A DNA stretch of 64,000 nt, from contig JADNRX010000005.1 in the NCBI GenBank assembly GCA_015501595.1, forward strand, positions 372,001 to 436,000, given 5' to 3'. The stretch comes from Hymenopellis radicata. Lineage: Eukaryota > Basidiomycota > Agaricomycetes > Agaricales > Physalacriaceae. Positions 13,617 to 24,089 of this stretch are shown here, in pieces. Numbering within the stretch: position 1 is the stretch's first letter; every line of letters begins with the position of its first letter. Both the position numbers and the translations under genes were made by a program. A model generated the notes under the pieces. The model worked only from the letters and a program-made list of their open reading frames with translations. It was not told the DNA's origin and did no database searches.

Positions 13617-15415
13617 ATGAGGCCGAGAAGCGAAGTTTATGACGCGGCGTAGAGCAGAGGCGCCGACAAAGTGGTCTTGCTACGTCTTTGTTCTGATATT
13701 GACTGCTGTAGTATGGTCACCATTCTAAGTGATGTTCTGGACAACGTTGCAGACTGAGCGGTTCATGGTGGCGGGCAATAATGCGATACCGTTTACGAAA
13801 ATTGGACGAAAAATAAACGTCTTGTGGCTCGATCCTTTTAGGCTGCAACCAGAACGAGTCGTCGTTAAATCGCCAACGAGGTCACGAGGAGGCGGAGCTC
13901 TTTGACGAATGGTTATGCAAAACTGCATCTATTTGCATCAATTAACTCCGCCGCTATTGTCATCAGACTCGTCTTTTCGGACTGTGGCGTTAATTGAACA
14001 ATCACGGATAGAGCGATTCTGCGAGCCATTCACCGCGTGTCTTACGGAACTGGTCATGACTATATCGTATGCCTCAGTAATGAGGTAAGAAGCGCTATAA
14101 GAATGAGTTGAGAATGAGCACGCTGGAAAATCAGACCGTCCTTTTAAGCTCAAGGGCTCTCACGCTTCTATCAGAGCGGTTCAGACGGGGAATGGCGGAG
14201 ATTTCGAATGAAATCCCTCCTCCATGAATTAAACGATCGTCAATGTCATTGACGATATATAATACTCCTGAGTCGTGGACTTGGCCAATACCTGCAGGAT
14301 CCAATGTGAGTTCCACGGATAACTCGAAGCACTGAATAGACGCTAGTCCGATTTGTTGCCAGTCTTGGATCACCATAACACGAAAGGTTGCTCGTTGATT
14401 GGAGCTCTGGTAATAACGGCCGTGAATGCGCGGTAATATCATTCGAGGCGCACGAATGTGATGCAGACGAGTAATTTCACTAGAAGCACTGTTAGTACGG
14501 ATCCTTAGTCGAAGCACAAGCAAACCATGTTTCGTCCTGCATACAACAAGGCCGCATACACAAGTCGCGTTACTTCAATCAGGCCAAGAGAAAAACAATG
14601 AGATTTCTTTCAAAAAATGGTCGGGTCAATCCAGGTCCAGGCCGAAGTTTAAAGTTAGTGGCTGATTTAGAAGTTCGAACGGATCTACGAGCGCAATAGC
14701 ACCACTGGGCTAGATGGGAACACATGTCAAGTCACCATATAAGTCGAAGACTTATCACTATATCACCAGCGTTATGAGAGAAGCCTCCTTGAAGGCTGCG
14801 CTCAATTGCGAGGGTCATGTCGTGGGAACGAAGTACTAGGAGGTACATGAGAGCGCGAGGGAGAAGGGTCCGGATTGAGAGTAGTACAGAGCTAAAAGAG
14901 GGAATCCAGCCTCAGCGTCTCAGAGTAGAGCGTTCATTTCTGAGTCAATTCAAGTCTCGGCCGGAGGTAAGCAGGGTCAATCCAGGGGCGAGAGAGAATG
15001 GGGCATGTGACCGGATATGGAAGTCATCTGGACCCGTCATGAGGATGTATTCAGTTCGCAGATTGGCGGGTTCACTCTCCCCACGACGACGACCAAGAGC
15101 CTTACGGCGCAGACGACCACAGCGAAGGGAAGACCAAGATTACAGCGGTAGAGCTTAGACCTCCCTACGATCGGTTAGACTGCTCGACGGTCTAGACAGC
15201 GAGAAGCTAAGAACAACGCTCTGTAGGTAGGTGCATATTGGGTGCACTACGGCTGTAAACTATCTGACCATTTATTGTTAGGCCAAAGAAACTCTCACAT
15301 TTAGATTCTACACACTAAAATTCGGCCCACCTAGTACGTTCATGCTCTCTTGAAATGCATGTCACTGGAGCGTTTCGTCTACACAGAAACCCACACTATC
15401 TGCACTTATCCAGAC
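13617..15415. other. Long stretch without a recognised gene
   Basis: About 1.8 kb with no gene that I can support. The minus strand holds a 130-codon open frame at 14131-14523 and a 71-codon one at 13938-14153, separated by a stop and frame change. Neither has an ATG in a convincing context or a recognised motif. A short direct similarity (GGGTCAATCCAGG) occurs at about 14623 and 14987. The final 100 bp before 15416 should hold the promoter of the PSP1-domain gene. Confidence 0.5.
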
Positions 15416-17148
15416 ATGTCCCAGCCTCAGCATCAAGAGGAAAATCAACCGCGCCAACGCTCTTCTCCTAGTGAGAGCGATCAACGACCTACCTTTCTTG
15501 CAGCTCCCATCCCAACCACCCGCGACCGGTCTGCTTCACAGCCTCCCCGTCCTTATGTCTCCACTACGAACCCTAGTCCGCCCCAGCAGTTCGTACCATC
15601 TAGCTCATGGATGGGCAGTGCCTTCGGCAATCGTAGTCCTTCCTTTCCGAATCGAAGTCCATCATTCGCGAACCGGAGCCCTTCTTTCTCGTTTTCCAGA
15701 TTCCCTACAACCCCGGAAGACGAGGACTATGCCGAAGCCGATGAGTATGGGTATGATTACGACGAGTACGATAACATGAGCAGAAGCGTGAACATGGGGC
15801 TCTCGTCATCCCTGTCACGCGCGCGCGGAAGATCGTACGCGCCACCGCAGTCTGCGTCGCAGAGCTTCAACGAGTCGTACCTCTCCGACCGCGCTTGAAC
15901 ATTGGGACGGGATACGGAGGTTTGACTCCCAAGCAACAGACGTACGAGTCTGACTATGGGTCGACGAATATGAGCCCGTTTGCACGGGACATTGGAAAGG
16001 TCGTTTTGGATGAGCACTCATCTCTTTGGCGCAATATGGGATATGGTGCCGGCGGAGACGTGGGAGAGGGTGGTGGGACTTCAAGCCGACGACATAGTGT
16101 GAGCGTTGTACAGCGCGGCTTTAACGCGCCTGAACAACAACCGTACGAACCTGGGATGGGAAGAGGAAGAGGGAGAGGTGCGTTGATGCTCTCGGACGAC
16201 GATCTCGTTGGTGATTTTAGCGGGCTTGCGCTCGACGAGCCACGGGCCTCCCCAATGACTATGAACCTACTTTCGTCACGCTCTCTCCCTCGATATGCCA
16301 ACCCAGACCCGGTCTACAGGCCGATGAATGTCCACCAGCGTGTTCCGAGCGACGAGTACTGGCCTCAGAATCAACCGGCGTCGCCTACAGCGCGATATGT
16401 CCCGGGCCAAGGAATACAGTATTTCGAGAATGAGCCGCAGGGAAGGCAGCGCGCCCCGTCTGTCACTTCCCCGCATCCACACACCCAGGCTCAACCTCAG
16501 CCAAGGCCTCGTGCTCCCTCCGTCACTTCACCTGTTTCGCCTGGGCCCACGACTAATGCCAGAGATCTTGGTAAGGGTATTCCTATCCATGCCATCCCCT
16601 CTTCCTGGCCCCTTGTACTTGTCGCCTTCAAGGCAGGCCGCTCGGATCTCTTCTACCTTTCGCCTGACGCAGACCCCGATTTGCAGACGCTGAGACAGGG
16701 CGACGCCGTTCTCGTGGAAGGTGATCGTGGCCGCGATTTGGGAACGGTGTTGCGCGCGGGCGTTGCTGTCGGTGAAGTTGAAGAGCTACAACGCCGTCGG
16801 TCTGCTGCCCATGAAGGAGATGATAAGGCGGGCGAAGTGAACCCGAAGATGATCCTGACACGCGCTACTGCCAAAGATCTCGCGTCGATTTCGTCGAAAC
16901 TCGCCGACGAGGCAAAGGCTTTGTCGTTGTGTCAGGCCAAGGTCAAAGCTAAGGGATTGCCGATGGAGGTCGTTGATGCGGAGTATCAATGGGATCGTAG
17001 GAAGTTGACGTTCTATTATGTGAACGCGAGCGTCGGCGAAGGTGGAAGGAAAGGGAGGATTGACTTTAGGGAGCTCGTCAAGGAACTTTTTAGGTTATAT
17101 AAGACGCGCATCTGGATGAGCGCTGTTGGGGAGGGCGAAGGGGAATAA
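15416..17148 (+). CDS. PSP1 C-terminal domain protein, one apparent single-base loss
   Basis: The last ~200 residues match the PSP1 C-terminal domain: LVAFKAGRSDLFYL, QGDAVLVEGDRGRDLGTV, LPMEVVDAEYQWDRRKLTFY and RIDFRELVKELFRLYKTRIW. In yeast, Psp1 is a low-complexity protein that suppresses DNA polymerase alpha mutants; the fungal family's biochemical role is poorly known. The N-terminal ~350 residues are disordered, rich in Ser/Pro/Gln, with NRSPSF repeats and an acidic Tyr/Asp stretch. The start is taken at ATG 15416 (MSQPQHQEEN). There is no intron. The frame breaks at 15896-15898, where SYLSDRA runs into TGA while the next frame continues NIGTGYGGLTP. Length 1,733 nt plus one base equals 578 codons, so a single lost base is the likely cause. 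Confidence 0.8.
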
Positions 17149-18331
17149 CTCGGCCTCGCGAAGGTCCGAAAAAACAGTGCCGACGATGTTGTTTGAGGTG
17201 CTACAGTGTACTTGTATCTGTAGGTCCATGTGTGTTATTGCTTTTTGTACTTAAGTCTTGTACAGATTATATTTAACATGTCTTGTCACGTTCCATATAC
17301 CCTTTTTGTCTTAACTTTAAAAGTGTTTACGATTGTCCTTTCTATAGTTGACATTGACGCAACCTTGACCTGTAGCATATGGGCGGACCGTCCTCCCATC
17401 ACTAGTTCAAACAGAACATATGCCACAGCAGCTATAGACGACATCGGAGCCACCCATTGAATTGGCTAAGGCTCAATGCACAAGAATTATAAAGTGCTAC
17501 CTCTGCTATCGAGACCGACGTATCGCTCGTGGAAAATGGCTGTGCGGGCAGAACGGCGGAATAGTCCTTGTCGTGTTCCTCGGCGAGTGGCGCGGGTGTG
17601 GGCGCACTTGTGCCAAGTCCGAGGAACTCTTTAAGAGCAGGACTTGGGATTGCTGGAATGACAGTATGAGATGGTGCATACTGATGGTTTGCGCTACCAA
17701 ACCGTAATTAGTAAGTATCAACATGAAAGGATGTGTGGGTGGCGTACTGTTTAGCTGTCACATATTCCATTACTGCTTTCTGAACCGGCTACCTCAGCTC
17801 GGAAACCAGCGTCATCTAGATATATGCGAGCGTGTTCACAGCTTCGGCGCGGCCGAAAAGAGGGTGATTATTGAGGACAGTACCAACTCAAAGCAACGTG
17901 TATGCTCATATGTAAGAATGAAACACATTGGTTTCGCTCCCCAAACAAGATGTGCTCCTCGGATTGGCCGCACAGTGCCAATCTGCGGTGCGCTGACGGC
18001 GTACGTCGCCATACACGTCCGGATTCGCTCGTAGTACAGCGTAGAGCTCCTCGGTAAGTCTTTCCCAGTCAAACAATTTCTGGCCAAGCGCGTCAGCCTG
18101 TGCATGGCTGACAGTCCAAATCGAGTACGCGTTGTCTTACTTTGTTTGGCTAGTCTCCCCTAGACAGACTCGATCAGCTCGTACCTCACTGATGAGTCTG
18201 CTACTAATCACGCCGTGTACCCCGGACCTGCTTTATCTCCGTATGTAACTTAGTCACGTGTACCGAAGCTGCCGCATGGCGAAACGATCAACGTTGTTTT
18301 CCTTCAACTTTCATGCCGCGGAACGACGCCA
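17149..18331. other. Spacer with a coding-like minus-strand segment (17432-18110)
   Basis: The first ~280 bp after the PSP1 gene are AT-rich 3' flank. From about 17432 to 17705 the minus strand reads as a Pro/Ala/Ser-rich peptide (SPALKEFLGLGTSAPTPAP, EEHDKDYSAVLPAQPFSTSD) ending at a stop at 17432-17434. A 58-nt intron could join it to a helical stretch VQKAVMEYVTAK at about 17765-17800. Further upstream, about 17960-18110, another frame reads QADALGQKLFDWERLTEELY. These could be exons of one minus-strand gene divergent from the DUF6589 gene, but I cannot connect them without frame conflicts and I do not recognise the family. Confidence 0.35.
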
Positions 18332-21300
18332 ATGAGATCCCGTTCTGAAAATACTGTGCGAGACCATACTGCGACACCAGAGCGACGTACTGTCACACCT
18401 TTGACTTCCCGGTTACCACTTTCTCCAATTAAATATGCGGACAACACCTTCCGGCCTGACACATTCACGCCCATCCAAAGCACCCCTCTATTCCCTACGC
18501 AACATGGAGACACTGGCAAACAAAAAAACTGTTTTGGGTATGGGTATGATTACCCAACTCCATCCGATAACAGGGCTGCAAAGAAACGCAGATTTGACGC
18601 GTCTGGCGCGTCAACTCCCACTGCCTTCGTGCCAACTCCGGCGACTACTAGGCGAAAGAAGACGAAGACATCACTCTTCAATCCTACACCTTCTACTTCA
18701 ACTGCAGCATCCTTCACCCTTCCTCTTCCTTCCTACATCCCCTCCACCTCTGACAAAGACCTACCCCTCGAACACCGGTTATGGCTTATGGATAAGAGGG
18801 CCAAGGAGCTTGGATTCGGGACCCTCGGAGAACTGTTCTTCCAGATTTTCCGTGATCCAGACGAGGGAGAAAAGCAGACCTGGGGTGACGTGGAGAAGGA
18901 TTGCTTTCTATCGCGTAGCAATGCTACATCCAAGTTCTTGCGAGGCGAGTGTGCCCGTACCCCTGCGGATATTATGCAGCTGTGGTGGACATCACCATAT
19001 GGTGCGCGTCATCGCGACTGCCCGGAGATGTTCTCGTCTCGCGCTGCACTCCTGTACACCACTATCCGCCCCGTCCGCCCCGCCATGTCATCCTTTGCAA
19101 TGCAAATCGTAGAGGAGCGAGTGGTCGAGCAAGCTCGGACAGCTGTTAAACCAGAGTCCGGCCTTCATGTCCATATTCCTACGAAAAAGAGACCCGTGAA
19201 GGCTGGCGTCGAGGTGGTAGATTGGCGTCGTCTTGGCAAGGAGACCCACTCAACGGTCGCACGTCTCCATCGCCGTCATCAGCCTATACTTTGGGCCCTG
19301 CTTACGGCGGCAGCAACTCCAGCAGCGTATAAAGGCAAATCGAGCCGCGAGAACCGACCAATAGACTTGGTAGGTGATATTTCAATGAGGTTAGCATCTG
19401 ATGTCTGACTCACTGTAGGTCGTATCCACTGCCATTTCCAAGGTGACATTCTGTCGCTCTCCGCATGCGCGTCTGGGGCCCATTCTCGAGGGACTCTTCA
19501 ACATCGCGTCTAACGCGTCCTTTGATACCTTCCGTTACGACTCGCGTGTAGGCAACACACCAGCGTATGATACCATGCTTCGCATACTCTACGGTCTATC
19601 ACAGCAAGCAGCCGTACAGACGTTGGAGATCTGTCGTGACCCCGGGCGGTGGTATTGGATCGTTATCGACAACGTCCAGAACTACTTTCGACGACGTTCT
19701 CTCGGAATTGGCCGCGAGAATTACATGGTCATCGGCATGGCAGGGACTGTCTGGGTTGCACTCATGGCTGGCCCAGGTCCGGAGGCGTTGAACTTTGAGA
19801 AGAAGGCCCTCATGCGCAAGGAGTTTTCACGCCAGAGCGTTACGACTGGCCAACTTCTTGCTCTTCTTCCGCAGGAGCACGAGCACCGAGTCTTCTCTTA
19901 CCAGTGGCTCTGGGTTCTTGGAAACTACGACCATCGCCTCGCGCACCTCAAAACGCGTGCCAACGAACTTCTTCGCACCAAGGGCCGTCTCCAGAAAGTG
20001 CCTGATGGACGGACCGAGTGTTTTCCCCTTCCCTCGAACAACGGCCGCGAGACTCAGCTTCCCGAGTTTCAAGCCAGCTTGTTTGACTTCTTCAAAAGTG
20101 CTGGCCAGACGGAGCAGCGTTTTCATCGGCGGTTAATGCCCGTCACAGGCGATGGCTTTACATTCGAGCTTCTCTTGAAACTGATGCAACAGCGTCAATT
20201 CCACGAATCCGATTTCGAGTCGCTCAGGTTCCTCGAGCCTGGCCTTGCGGGGTGGCATACCGAGTGGACAAATGACTCGCGAGTTATCGACTACCACTTG
20301 GATTCGTATAGCAGCCAGGACCCGTCGACACTCGGATATGCACTCTCGAAGATCAAACGGAAAATCCCAAAGGACCAGGGCAAGTACAACTATCACCACG
20401 CAAATGAAGCACTGTATCTTGTCCTGGATATGCGCATGCTCGACTGCTGGAGGTGAGAAAGTTATACTTTTTCCCTGGCAGATACCAACAAATCCTTAGG
20501 TTGTTCCTTCTTGATATCGCTCGAGAACGCGATGTGGATACTTCGGCACATAACGACATTTTTGATGTGATTACTATACTAGACGAGGCATCAAAACTAC
20601 CGACACTCTTGGAATTTGAGCGATACGCAGAGCGCATACATGACATGTATACCACGGAAAGCGCCATCTACAACGCTGCTAATGGGACGAAAGGTGTCAC
20701 TGCACCAAAGGCATCTCGAGTCCCTCAGCCGCCCATATCTCTCGTAGATCGACTGGCCGCTGCAGATCTCAATGCTCCGCCTGTCGAAGAGTTCACCGGG
20801 GACGTCTTCCTTTCACGTAGCATGGGGTTCATGCGCGAGACCATACGCTCGCGTGAATGTGTTTGGGGTATCTCGGAGGGTGATGTCGGACGTGCATGGG
20901 CCCAATTCAAGACCATGATGTTCTGCTTTGCTGGCTCATCCCACAAGAAGTACGCGCAGTACCTTCTTGAGAGCATTATTAATCTCGAGTTCGAGTCCAC
21001 GCCAGAGCTGCGTGCGGCTCTACTTTCTACTGGTGTCGCAACATTGTCCGGCCTTCCTGGAACTCACGCTTGCGTCGATCTTCTTCAGGAGCGTTTTCAA
21101 CGAATCTTAGAGGCCGTCGTTCAACACAAGGGTTTAGAGTATGGGGCGCGCTTCATCCGGGAAGGTATCTCACGCCATCTCGGGCACTTTCAGCGCTTGA
21201 AAGAGGAGTTCCTGACTGGCGTGGGTCTGGAGAGGCACGGAAAGCGGCGATCCAAACCATCCGTTGATGCTGAAGGTCGTATCATGCTTCGCGATCTCAA

Positions 21301-21682
21301 GAGTGTCGAACTCCACAGTCACACATCCGGCCGACGCAAGGATGCTGAGGATACTTATCGCTCTCAATTCGTTTTGGGGATCACAACATCCACAGGGGGT
21401 TGGCTACAGCGCACTACTATGCGTATGGATCTTCTTCGAGAGTCGAACGGGCTGGATCCTCTTGATGCAAAGGTTCTTGATGGAGACGAAGACGAAGGCG
21501 CGGAACCAGAAGACTCCGGTAGGAATAATACCGGGACAGTTGAATCGGTTGGGTTTCAAGTTGTAGACGGAGGTAACATTCTTCGCGAGGAAGTTAGTGT
21601 GGTGAATATTGCGCGCACGTTGATTGAAATCATGGACGGCGGTGGTGAGGAAGAAGAGGACGATGATATGGATTGTGATTAA
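18332..21682 (+). CDS. DUF6589-family protein, intact, 1,084 aa
   Basis: Large basidiomycete-specific protein with the hallmarks I associate with DUF6589. These are a WYWIVIDNVQNYFRRRSLGI block (about residues 410-430), a central HHANEALYLVLDMRMLDCWR block at the exon 2/3 junction, and a late FAGSSHKKYAQYLLESIINL block. Exons: 18332-19369, 19419-20452, 20500-21682 (introns 49 and 47 nt). The total is 3,255 nt with no frame break. The first ~150 residues are disordered with a basic KKRRFDASGASTP nuclear-localisation-like patch. The C-terminus is strongly acidic (GGGEEEEDDDMDCD). Its stop (21680-21682) overlaps the stop of the helicase gene on the other strand. Function is not established. The spaced Asp/His/Glu residues would fit an RNase H-like transposase fold, but that is inference. 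Such genes are usually multicopy in Agaricomycetes. Confidence 0.75.
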
Positions 21683-23949
21683 GTACTGCCCGACGAGGTA
21701 AGTAAGCTGTGCCGCTCTCGGAGCAGATCTCTAACATCCTCTACAGATACTTCACTTGTATGATACAGGTCAACTACCTTGAGAATTGCATCAATCAATG
21801 ATCCCTTGTTCAGGCTTCCAGGCCTAGGTACATCCCCATTCCATAACCGATGCCACTGCAAGTGACGAATCAGATCTGCTTTCGTTAACTGCCAGAGAGC
21901 ACCTTCATCAAGCACCGGAGTCACGGCCATGAGGTCGAGTACTGTCTGATCTGATAAACGGTCCACCTCCTTCTGTCTCTGCTCGTCTGCCTCTAGCCGC
22001 TGTCGCTCAATATGACGAGCTCTAATTGTTGGCAAGATCTTGGTGCTGCACCGAATCCAGATAGCTTTTATCCACGATGGATGAAGCATATGGGGTTCAA
22101 GGAGACTTTGCAAGACAGCGGGGCTTGTGATGGTGAGGAAATGATGGGCGATGAGGGCGCGCACTGGCTCAAGAATGATTAATCCTGGAATTAGGAGCCC
22201 CGCTTCGTTGCCGACACCTTTGTGATAGAGCTCTTCATCCAGGTCGGCCAGCTCTTCAACGATGAAAGCTCGAGTCTTTTCAGTCATCATCTCGACTGCA
22301 GCTGGCGGAACCTGGATAGACTGATCACCAGCATAGGCATAATCGTGTCCGGTAGCCTCGATAGCAATATCTTGAGCTATGATAAGACGCCGATCCCTCA
22401 CGGAAGTCCCGGGCTGACAGCCGCTACAAAGACAGGTGGAAGGCCGAGTAGGGAGTTTTCCGCCGCATAGAACACATTGACACGGTGGTGGTGCTGCATA
22501 TGGAGGGTTCTGGTACTGTCGATCCTGTTCCTGCAACCGACAAGGAGCAACTAAGCGCTCTGCCCAGCTGAGTTCTTCAGCTGTAACTTCGCTCTTCTTG
22601 TCCTCTCCTTTCTTCCTGTGGGCAACGACAGTGATAGTACCACTTCTGACACCGTCCACTAGTTTCCGAGCATCATCCATAGCCTTCTTTGTCACGTAGG
22701 TATAGGTCTCGGGAACGCCAATAAAGCGAGCTGGATTGCGATAAACGCGTCCTTCATATTGGATCTCCTCATCGGGATTAGTTGGCTCGATTGTCAGGAC
22801 ACGGCTGACACCATCCAAGTCTACACCAACCATGAGAATCGATGTTGACACCAGGATCAATCCACGGTGGTAGGCAGCAGTGCAGGATGTGATATCGCGG
22901 GCCATGCCAATTGTATGCGCGTCGTATGTCTGCTTTTCATTCAGAGCATCAAACTTGCGGACATATTTCGCAAGATAAGGATTGATTCGACGCAAGTATA
23001 GAGTGAGGCGGAGAGCAAGGAAGCGATTCGCAACAAAGATTATGGTGATGCCAGGAAGGCCAAGTACCCAGCGGAGCTCCGAGAAGTCGAAGCCATTGAG
23101 TGAATGAGTGAGGATACTGGTGGTATTGCGAACATGAGGACGCAAATTGGACAGGTGGATATCTGTATAGTTGCCTGAGTGCAGAGCGAATGAATTCCGG
23201 ACGAAATTGAGGGGTTTTCCCTCTCGTAAGGTTGCTGTCATGAGAAGGAGACGTGTAGGAGGATTAAGTACATTACGGAACACTCCTATGTCTCCGTACG
23301 CCTCGCGAAACTCTTTCCCCCACATGTAGATGAGGTGTGCCTCGTCACAGACAAGAAGGCAGCAGCGCTCCTTGAAAGGAGAGTCGGGCTTGCCAAGGCC
23401 CATCTGTTGCCGAAATGCATCCGACTTGAGCATCTCTGGGGACAGAAGAACGACACGGCTCATCCTGGCTGCCTCCCATAAGAGTCCAACACTTGCGCCG
23501 TTGTCATGCGCATTCTGCGCGGCTGCGATCCGCTCCGAGTTAAGAATGACAGATGTTATCCCATAGCTGTTCAGCTTGTAGGCCTGATATCTAGTTAATG
23601 GCCGAAGTTCCAATAAAGTTGAATCACATACTATGTTGTCTTCAAGAGCATTTGTTGGGCAGATAACAAGCATAACAGGATTGGAATGCCACCAAGGTAC
23701 GTAGCCAGGTGAAACAAGAGAAGGATTACGATGAAGCTCGGCCAGCACGATAGCTATTAGAGCAATGGTGCCAGTCTTCCCAGATCCACAGGCTGTTCGG
23801 ATCATGACATCGCTCTTATCGAGGAGGCAAGCAGCCGCTTTGATGCTGAAGTCATGTGGATCGAACGGAAGGTGTGATTTTCCAACATCCCGTATAACTT
23901 TGCGACCACTGTCTGAAAGAAAGCTCATGGCTGAGCTGGTTGTACTCAT
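21679..23949 (-). CDS. RecQ-like SF2 DNA helicase with Cys-cluster, intact, 740 aa
   Basis: Superfamily 2 helicase of RecQ type. ATG at 23947-23949. One 48-nt intron (23584-23631, GTATGT..ATCAG) falls after CPTNALEDNI. Motifs: Walker A TACGSGKTGTIAL, motif Ia VICPTNALEDN, motif II VCDEAHLIYMWGKEFREAYG (DEAH followed by the RecQ-like aromatic/WGxxFR element), motif III LMTATLREG, motif V ILVSTSILMVGVDLDGVSRV and motif VI QYEGRVYRN, where canonical RecQ has QExGRxGR. A CQCVLC..CLCSGC cluster (two CxCxxC, about residues 495-520) probably binds zinc in place of the RecQ Zn domain. A SAP-like helical stretch near the C-terminus (LTKADLIRHLQWHRLWNG) may bind DNA. The gene is tail-to-tail with the DUF6589 gene and shares its TTAA. 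Partner function in a mobile or recombination module is inferred from context only. Confidence 0.8.
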   Translation of the reverse strand: MSTTSSAMSFLSDSGRKVIRDVGKSHLPFDPHDFSIKAAACLLDKSDVMIRTACGSGKTGTIALIAIVLAELHRNPSLVSPGYVPWWHSNPVMLVICPTNALEDNIVCDSTLLELRPLTRYQAYKLNSYGITSVILNSERIAAAQNAHDNGASVGLLWEAARMSRVVLLSPEMLKSDAFRQQMGLGKPDSPFKERCCLLVCDEAHLIYMWGKEFREAYGDIGVFRNVLNPPTRLLLMTATLREGKPLNFVRNSFALHSGNYTDIHLSNLRPHVRNTTSILTHSLNGFDFSELRWVLGLPGITIIFVANRFLALRLTLYLRRINPYLAKYVRKFDALNEKQTYDAHTIGMARDITSCTAAYHRGLILVSTSILMVGVDLDGVSRVLTIEPTNPDEEIQYEGRVYRNPARFIGVPETYTYVTKKAMDDARKLVDGVRSGTITVVAHRKKGEDKKSEVTAEELSWAERLVAPCRLQEQDRQYQNPPYAAPPPCQCVLCGGKLPTRPSTCLCSGCQPGTSVRDRRLIIAQDIAIEATGHDYAYAGDQSIQVPPAAVEMMTEKTRAFIVEELADLDEELYHKGVGNEAGLLIPGLIILEPVRALIAHHFLTITSPAVLQSLLEPHMLHPSWIKAIWIRCSTKILPTIRARHIERQRLEADEQRQKEVDRLSDQTVLDLMAVTPVLDEGALWQLTKADLIRHLQWHRLWNGDVPRPGSLNKGSLIDAILKVVDLYHTSEVSVEDVRDLLRERHSLLTSSGST

Positions 23950-24003
23950 AGTGCGGAAGAAAAACTCCTAAATATCAATTTTCCGCTTGCCAACCACTCG
24001 CTC

Positions 24004-24017
24004 AGTCAAATTTGACT
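24004..24017. promoter_or_regulatory. Perfect 14-bp palindrome AGTCAAATTTGACT
   Basis: A perfectly self-complementary 14-mer 55 bp upstream of the RecQ-like helicase start. It could be a dimeric transcription-factor site or part of an element end. No function is shown. Confidence 0.4.
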
Positions 24018-24075
24018 TATGTTCTATTTTAAGACAGGAGGCGCGTCGTCGCGTCCTCTTAATTAGAAAATCGAC

Positions 24076-24089
24076 CAGGTCTAGACCTG
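24076..24089. promoter_or_regulatory. Perfect 14-bp palindrome CAGGTCTAGACCTG
   Basis: A second perfect 14-bp palindrome, 72 bp beyond the first and 127 bp upstream of the helicase start. An imperfect hairpin (GGAGGCGCG..CGCGTCC) lies between them at about 24036-24058. Confidence 0.4.

Noticed and set aside
13938..14523. Minus-strand open frames with a faint resemblance to a small-virus capsid-like beta-rich protein
   Set aside because: No replication protein, no conserved motif, no clear start, and the two frames do not join. The resemblance is a subjective impression only.
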